From: a virus
Direction: 5' to 3' (one strand)
Virus record (IMG/VR): IMGVR_UViG_3300043420_000883
Coordinates: 1 to 25,704 of that record
Length of the DNA: 25,704 bases
Positions 22,201-25,704 of this stretch are shown here, piece by piece. The notes below the pieces were generated by a model, which ran no database searches, was not told the origin of the DNA, and was given only the letters and a program-made list of their open reading frames with translations. How positions within the stretch are numbered: position 1 is the first letter of the stretch; the number at the start of each line of letters is the position of its first letter. Made by a program: the position numbers and the translations under genes.

Positions 22201-25200
22201 GGTGTCACAGATGCAAATGGAACATCAAAAATATGTGATACTTCAGTTTCAATTCCAGCAGTTACACTATTAGTTAAATTACATCTGTAGTTGTGAAGAT
22301 CATACTTATCATCAAGAACAAACTGATAAATGTCAATTTGAACATCTCTATCAATTCCTTCTGTCTCCGATGAATAAATGTAGATGCCAGCAGCTGCATT
22401 TTCTCTAGAAGTTGCTAGCATTAGTTTAGTCTGATCACTTCCATTAAAGAATGTTGTGCCAGAATAATTTTCTGGTTGAGTTCTTCTACCAGGAGCAATT
22501 ACATAGTAAGTTCTATTAGTCTCAAATCCATTTGGAAGTCTGATTAGACGCTTATCTACATCAACATACTTACCAGATGCAGTATCAAAACGAGGACGTG
22601 GAACAAGTCTTACTGGAGTTCCAGTTTCAAAGTTATGTGGATTAGAAGCACCGTAACCAGTTGTATCAATGGTGAATACCGTTGCTCTAGAAGCAAACGA
22701 TGCAGTACTTACAGTTTGCTCTTGTCTTGCAACAGATCCAAGACCGCTACTAATAATAGTTGTAATTGCACCAACTAGAGTTTCAATTGCATTGGCGACA
22801 CCAGCACATTCTCTCTGAGTAGGTGATGCTGGAGCTCCAGTGGTTGTATCTTGAATTACATCTGGATCAGATGACTCTGGACCAACTGTAACTGTCTTAG
22901 GTAGAGTATCTGCCCACTGACCCTTCTCTAAAGTAAAGTAAAGATTTACTGTATTACTTGTTTGCAGTGCATTTACAGTATTACCAAAATCAAATCTGGA
23001 GTTTGCTACACCAAGTTCAATCTCAGTATTACTAATAATCTGCTTAACATAAGTTCCTGCTGGAATATTCGCTACTAGTTGATTAGCGCCAGGTTGTAGA
23101 AGACCATTTACATATGCAGGATTTACTGGATCAGTGTTATCATACTCTTTAACACTCATACCAACAACAATGCCACGAGTATCAAGAACATCAACAATAG
23201 CAGATCCAGCAACTGTCTGACAATTAAATGCAAGGAAATCAAAGTTTCTCATCGCGGCAGTTGCTAAGTTGCCAGCGTATGTCCAAGCATCTAAAGTTTC
23301 AACTTTCTCTCCATCAATATACTCCAGTTTGTTACCAACATAATATGCTTCAGCAACCTGAACACAATTAATGTTACCACCAAGTCTTAGGTCATTTACA
23401 ACACCATCAACAATGTAAGTGACATCACGGAAACACTTAGATGTCTCGGCATTGACAATAAAATCACCACGATTTACATCTGGTAGTTGAGTTAGAGTAG
23501 CTAGATCGATCGCTTCTGTTGCGATGTCAAATAGAGTTTCAATAGAAGAACGAACGTTTGCACAATCCCAATTACCATTAGTTAGAGGTGGAAGATCATT
23601 TAAGCTTCCAGCAGCGAGAGAATCACATACAATTCCAATAAGAGTATCTACAGTAGATAATACATCAGAACAATTGTTTAATGTATATTCGGTTGGTTGT
23701 GCAGGAGAAGTTCTATTAATTCCAACAAGATTACCGACGCCAGCATCAGTTCCGATTGCCTGAATAATAATATCTAAGAGGGTGTCAGCAGCAGAAACAG
23801 CGGAAGAACAAAGTGGTGTTTCCCAGTCATCAACAATTGTAGTATCAATAATTTGATCTAGTAAGTTTGCTGGAGATTTTACAATTGGATTATTTCTTAT
23901 GACATCAGCAACTAGAGATTTAACTTCAATGAATACACGAGCTGCTTCATCTCTTTCAGAATCAATGAAAGTTTCAATTACTTCACCATTAAAAGTATTT
24001 GTGACGTAAATGTTAGCGGCATCATATGTTTTAGCATTGCCGCCAAATTTAACATCATACATTACTTGTTCTAGAACATCATAAACGTCATCCAAACAAT
24101 CTTGCTCAGTATTTGTTGTTTGAGGAGCATAATCAGGATAAGCAACTTTCATTCGCTCATATGCTTCCTTAGCAATGAACTCCTTGTTCTCAAGAACCAT
24201 GTTGTACGCATCAGCATGAATGTCTGAAACGTATGCTGGATCACCAGTGTTATCAAGAGTAAGAGTAAGATCTTTTTGATATAACTGGTTATTAATCGCA
24301 TGATTAATAGCATCTGCAACTCTCTTGAATGCCGTAATTGATGGATCTACCTCAGAGAATTCAATTCCATTACTGTATAAAGTGTTATTATAGAAGTATT
24401 CTTTAGTTGCAGCAATTGTATATTCATTGCCACCAAACCAAAGGTCTTGAGCAACAGCATCAACAATATGCCCGATATCTCTACGACATTTCGACTCTCC
24501 ACCAAGAAGAGATCGTGTCTGTAGTAATGGCAAACCAGAAGTGCTTCCAGCAGCAATTGCATCAACTGCTATTGCCGAAAGAGTATTAATTGCCGATTGA
24601 ACATCAGCACAAGCAGTGAGATCAGTGTTTGAAACTGTTCCATTACCATCGCCATAGACAGATTCCCCTTCAGTAACAGTAAGATCTTTATATGTTAGCT
24701 GATTGGTAATTGCCTTCACCATTCCATCTCTTGCTGCATTGAATCCAACGATGCTTTGTGCTTCTTCTCCAACAAGACCGTTGTTGATTGGATTCCCCTG
24801 AGCGTCAAAATACTGACGTGTAAATCTGGTAGTATATTCGTTACCACCAACAAACATATCAAGAGCAACAGCGTCAATAAAGTATCCAATATCTCTATGA
24901 CACTTAGTTGAGCTGTTATTTGGGAATTGGAATCCAGGGAAAACAGTTACAATTTCTTGAATCGCGCTATCTTGAATTTCTGCTTTATTGCGACGAATCA
25001 TTCTATATGCATCAGCAAATCTTGACTGAGCATTGCTTTGTGTATCTCCTGGAATATAAAAATCTGGATGATAGACAGCAATTTCAGCAAGGGCATTGTC
25101 GAGAATATAGTCTCTATTCGATACAATTAGATTTCTTGCGTCTTTATATCTACCAGCAGGATCTACAGCATTAGCAGAATCAACAGTTACTCCATTTGTA

Positions 25201-25688
25201 GTTAAATTTTGCTCTTCTGCTTCAGATCCAGTATATCCAGCAACAGTTGTTCCATTTGGACTATTTTGATATCCAGCAATTTCACTGTTTGGATTTGGAT
25301 CATAAAGATCTGCTTTTACTGTCAGAAGATTAGCAATAGCAAGTTTGCATAAGTCTCTAGCTCTATTAAAAGCGAATAAAATTTCCCTTTCTATTCCAAC
25401 AAAAGAGTCTGGAGTTCCGTCAGCAGTAAAATATTGCTTTACTTTTTCAATAGTATTATAGTTACCACCATCTCTTAAATCTTCTGCAATAGAATCTACA
25501 ATTTCACCAATTGCTTCAGACTGTATTACAGCAGATGGATATGTTTGGAAAGTTTGCTGTAAAGTTGTGTCAATAATCTCTTGACGATTAGAGATGATTA
25601 AATTACGAGCATCATAATATCTGTTTGATTCTGGATCAAGACCAGGATTGACATAAGGAATATTACGGAGTCTTGGATACTTCTCCAT
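16245..25688 (-). CDS. Giant virion/tail-fibre protein with helical repeat array and beta-structured C-terminus (3147 aa or longer)
   Basis: One uninterrupted frame covers more than a third of the window. Residues 24 to about 985 are helical repeats of three alternating types: DA-x-NLI-x-x-NR (24, 181, 224, 491), C-x-RDI-x-x-x-(I/V)DAVA-x-D-x-x-x-GGN (near 60, 263, 401, 531, 752) and C-x-DV-x-x-x-x-x-TL (360, 627, 673, 709, 961). A middle part (about 1000-1880) is mixed and holds a conserved-looking stretch with FEYLGFGPGNYSTG and IVFYTGLNSNGDLYIGNRKI. From about 1880 to the end there are short Thr/Asn/Gly-rich strands (INIGNSAGNQFIQIGNA, GDLTINGGNINIFG), typical of trimeric fibre shafts. There is a DLNSDGQIDEP calcium-type loop at 2764, and no S74-type chaperone is seen. 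It may be a long fibre or baseplate-linked filament. The frame stays open above ATG 25688, so the true start may lie outside the window. Confidence 0.8.
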   Translation of the reverse strand: MEKYPRLRNIPYVNPGLDPESNRYYDARNLIISNRQEIIDTTLQQTFQTYPSAVIQSEAIGEIVDSIAEDLRDGGNYNTIEKVKQYFTADGTPDSFVGIEREILFAFNRARDLCKLAIANLLTVKADLYDPNPNSEIAGYQNSPNGTTVAGYTGSEAEEQNLTTNGVTVDSANAVDPAGRYKDARNLIVSNRDYILDNALAEIAVYHPDFYIPGDTQSNAQSRFADAYRMIRRNKAEIQDSAIQEIVTVFPGFQFPNNSSTKCHRDIGYFIDAVALDMFVGGNEYTTRFTRQYFDAQGNPINNGLVGEEAQSIVGFNAARDGMVKAITNQLTYKDLTVTEGESVYGDGNGTVSNTDLTACADVQSAINTLSAIAVDAIAAGSTSGLPLLQTRSLLGGESKCRRDIGHIVDAVAQDLWFGGNEYTIAATKEYFYNNTLYSNGIEFSEVDPSITAFKRVADAINHAINNQLYQKDLTLTLDNTGDPAYVSDIHADAYNMVLENKEFIAKEAYERMKVAYPDYAPQTTNTEQDCLDDVYDVLEQVMYDVKFGGNAKTYDAANIYVTNTFNGEVIETFIDSERDEAARVFIEVKSLVADVIRNNPIVKSPANLLDQIIDTTIVDDWETPLCSSAVSAADTLLDIIIQAIGTDAGVGNLVGINRTSPAQPTEYTLNNCSDVLSTVDTLIGIVCDSLAAGSLNDLPPLTNGNWDCANVRSSIETLFDIATEAIDLATLTQLPDVNRGDFIVNAETSKCFRDVTYIVDGVVNDLRLGGNINCVQVAEAYYVGNKLEYIDGEKVETLDAWTYAGNLATAAMRNFDFLAFNCQTVAGSAIVDVLDTRGIVVGMSVKEYDNTDPVNPAYVNGLLQPGANQLVANIPAGTYVKQIISNTEIELGVANSRFDFGNTVNALQTSNTVNLYFTLEKGQWADTLPKTVTVGPESSDPDVIQDTTTGAPASPTQRECAGVANAIETLVGAITTIISSGLGSVARQEQTVSTASFASRATVFTIDTTGYGASNPHNFETGTPVRLVPRPRFDTASGKYVDVDKRLIRLPNGFETNRTYYVIAPGRRTQPENYSGTTFFNGSDQTKLMLATSRENAAAGIYIYSSETEGIDRDVQIDIYQFVLDDKYDLHNYRCNLTNSVTAGIETEVSHIFDVPFASVTPQKVFFREIEGGILPLVSTTYENDVDVAITDPLDADVGRINSNKEFFARYQNDRVFTIHKTHADAINNVNPITFASGQAETFQVFANKRRSPVRFDPGFTDAVTTTGKWYIQCKDEGSSSISQSIREENIFWRLKQIDYQERSKSTDTWFTRLDDTRDKDERTYKLRFVIPKYLENARDPINGFVIKTRTDDTRKLVPQKVLLKPVAGTVYGARFENPVQAGEYIGYTSSQFILNSLNTDFAYDPYKKDITNQGIEYRAFARFNSGVQATIQTGRYVEDSIDPNIKYLELTLFDHTIDSLNYPGLRNETLTTVKITAPQGGEFVTSKTQSIAANQVEWTGNSSGIANIHGYYSVGGDHYLILKSLRGGKLEFSEFQNTRFTQGSVFADMIEDQDMGKSLPLKTLIRKGYPEYYYKQDGSNVYTITPGDRIQDDAGIEYYVASVEDTGVIEDTFYVFSYETLQRRIAGQQDGIYYLSCLRGNISPFPTGAGSGGNFRNFKFSQPVSSLYPLNYKNDPLWFQKAGTTNEEKNYAAALIDPPQSFSAADNYIHGLVTTNDFKNSVTRELVEDLINNPAFVGREYVIQAQTGNATSGSEDRRIPISGDSTVLSDQRYYVELRRPSIARAGNHTFEYLGFGPGNYSTGLPARQEIVLTPTEDFYAQSKKQDGGIVFYTGLNSNGDLYIGNRKINAITGEETFLESAQLVDSADDDDTLTNVSTTFDDPVTFLQNITVVGGDGSLQNTFQSPVVISVQDNDLTELRDSLIIRSNVSSVDPVSGVEQDELLDRTAFRPPLKGDIKIGKNRINAAIFAFNSRGNGQEYKFQTHTTSGIPSNITPNNNSLVADNGDRVYANQFVSYSGVVPSTGDVLLKGLEVGQSGSIGWIYANYYREIPATQIFTIEFNGTNIVKLTFIDAATGLDLSNKDVGLTSGSQIKLNNFYFDSRLNLTWQIYSPPGDAYDPNNNYVHFQVIDAIAQATLNWNADIVAGTPPGAPTPTIEFSNSNWKEVGVLGAEAIRTETEIIGDYKVGINTVARSSHAASQNGFVSLETDPRANLDVVGNTFISGKKVLSYLTESSTLKTETTLDNALLVGGNSSDPDDPATLRVMTSNGGRVGINTSIGDLVNPYKNLDRNLVVIGSGRVSGNFEITGDTEVNGGDITTTSNTFNFVNTNANILNIAGEGQVLSIANNTTVDQNINIGNSAGNQFIQIGNAATESVLRIHRNSENAVVDIASVRDLVTSQCEVTIGGAWSNLSSFTKIGTRQTLIAGELEIGTNYGSGTSSSRLFTQTRVVNLFDGDQTNTVNLATNATEFVLGSTGGTTTIRNTLNVLASCNVEGNIRLNGGLSAGIVEVERGRFNTNVTFHDVGGVENPNIDFYKYESTGRTIDTAGVSFWGSTAFLLSGGQIAGIDNIVNNGANNRIPGTYSFVQPLGGTGTGATFTVTIRFDFSIDITIDSPGSGYTDNDILTIEDTQLGGGGGGTLEFQVNGTNAAGSNYYLPISTPASTDFQVGDLLLIDRSNPDSPDTAGTGPTQVTGLRNEAESEIVRVVGLANLNNPNDPNGFRLIVSRGQEGTGVYTNHPDNCVIAKFIKQSNASYITGVDLNSDGQIDEPTSGPTNSPINLKIGVAEFGGVLTTFDYLRLSGSEFVKVVDLFTTTPQSLTVNDGGSPAVEVFKVESTTGNTLILGNVGVGVGFNKFTIDASSGNTNIAGTLTTENTLKINGSTIPNQQFFTITNGGSISVPLRTTFEIDTATGDLTINGGNINIFGSDGTTPRLEFNNSSGDFVTYGSFSALGTGESTFGGDLRVAGDVYIEGGDLTVYSGGTDPEDEIFAVDNDGSVKIAGIENYFTRTGGPKWVYTSDSVIPAQSNYNYFINATGNTLFKLPQNPLIGDTIRIIDISGNLTYNLTLLIRASDNINVQGSGTNTGTTLMAGIPPSSFVGFNGGELVVQTPYAAFGLVYAGASTPDGNPGVPSSLTGWYLMDV
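22734..25619 (-). repeat. Helical protein-repeat array in the giant gene
   Basis: Three repeat types alternate over about 960 residues. Five copies of the GGN type share a Cys or equivalent at the start, an I/V-D-x-V/I-A-x-D helix and a final (Y/F)(F/V). Five copies of the C-x-x-V-x-x-x-x-x-T-L type often end in LP. Spacing is irregular, so the array grew by duplication with later shuffling (inference). Confidence 0.75.
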
Positions 25689-25704
25689 AATATAACCGAA
25701 GACT

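Overview
The window reads as a piece of a T4-like myovirus genome, most probably a marine cyanophage of the Synechococcus/Prochlorococcus-infecting group. The grounds are established family knowledge applied to what is seen: a densely packed single-strand gene array, tail-collar fibre proteins, a giant virion-type protein, three 2-oxoglutarate/Fe(II) oxygenases beside tail genes, and a T4-type late promoter motif. No host or phage hallmark such as a photosystem, terminase or capsid gene is inside the window, so the host assignment is an inference. Every gene is on the minus strand, so transcription runs from high to low coordinates.

Right and centre (25688 down to 9247): a run of virion genes with gaps of 0-12 nt. 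It starts with a 3147-codon gene whose N-terminal third is an array of helical repeats and whose C-terminal half is a repetitive beta-structured fibre. Two tail-collar fibre proteins follow (415 and 295 aa), then three paralogous adhesin-like proteins (571, 469 and 572 aa). These three have different N-terminal heads (two glycine-rich, one beta-sandwich) on a shared chain of Ig-like domains and a nearly constant 65-residue C-terminus. After a 43-nt gap holding a late-promoter motif (AATAAATA) comes a 1016-aa protein with about five beta repeats and a collar domain.

Middle left (6145 down to 2156): an AT-rich block of six overlapping or abutting genes. Three are 2OG-Fe(II) oxygenases of different subtypes, one carries a tail-fibre-assembly-chaperone-like motif, and two are unrecognised. 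Position suggests that this block assembles or hydroxylates the tail-fibre proteins encoded just upstream; this is inference.

Left end (2118 down to 1): a more GC-rich region with a different style of regulation. It holds a 75-aa unknown protein, a ParB-like protein and an SF2 DEAH-box helicase that runs off the window edge. The ParB-like gene has a near-consensus sigma70 promoter (TTGACA, 17 bp, TATATT), a 7-bp stem-loop at the predicted mRNA 5' end, and a strong intrinsic terminator. Another sigma70-like promoter, overlapped by a perfect 12-bp palindrome, precedes the 75-aa gene. The window therefore spans the junction between an early-type replication/regulation module and a late structural module.

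No tRNA, rRNA, CRISPR, insertion sequence or homing endonuclease was seen. No gene-free stretch exceeds 111 nt.
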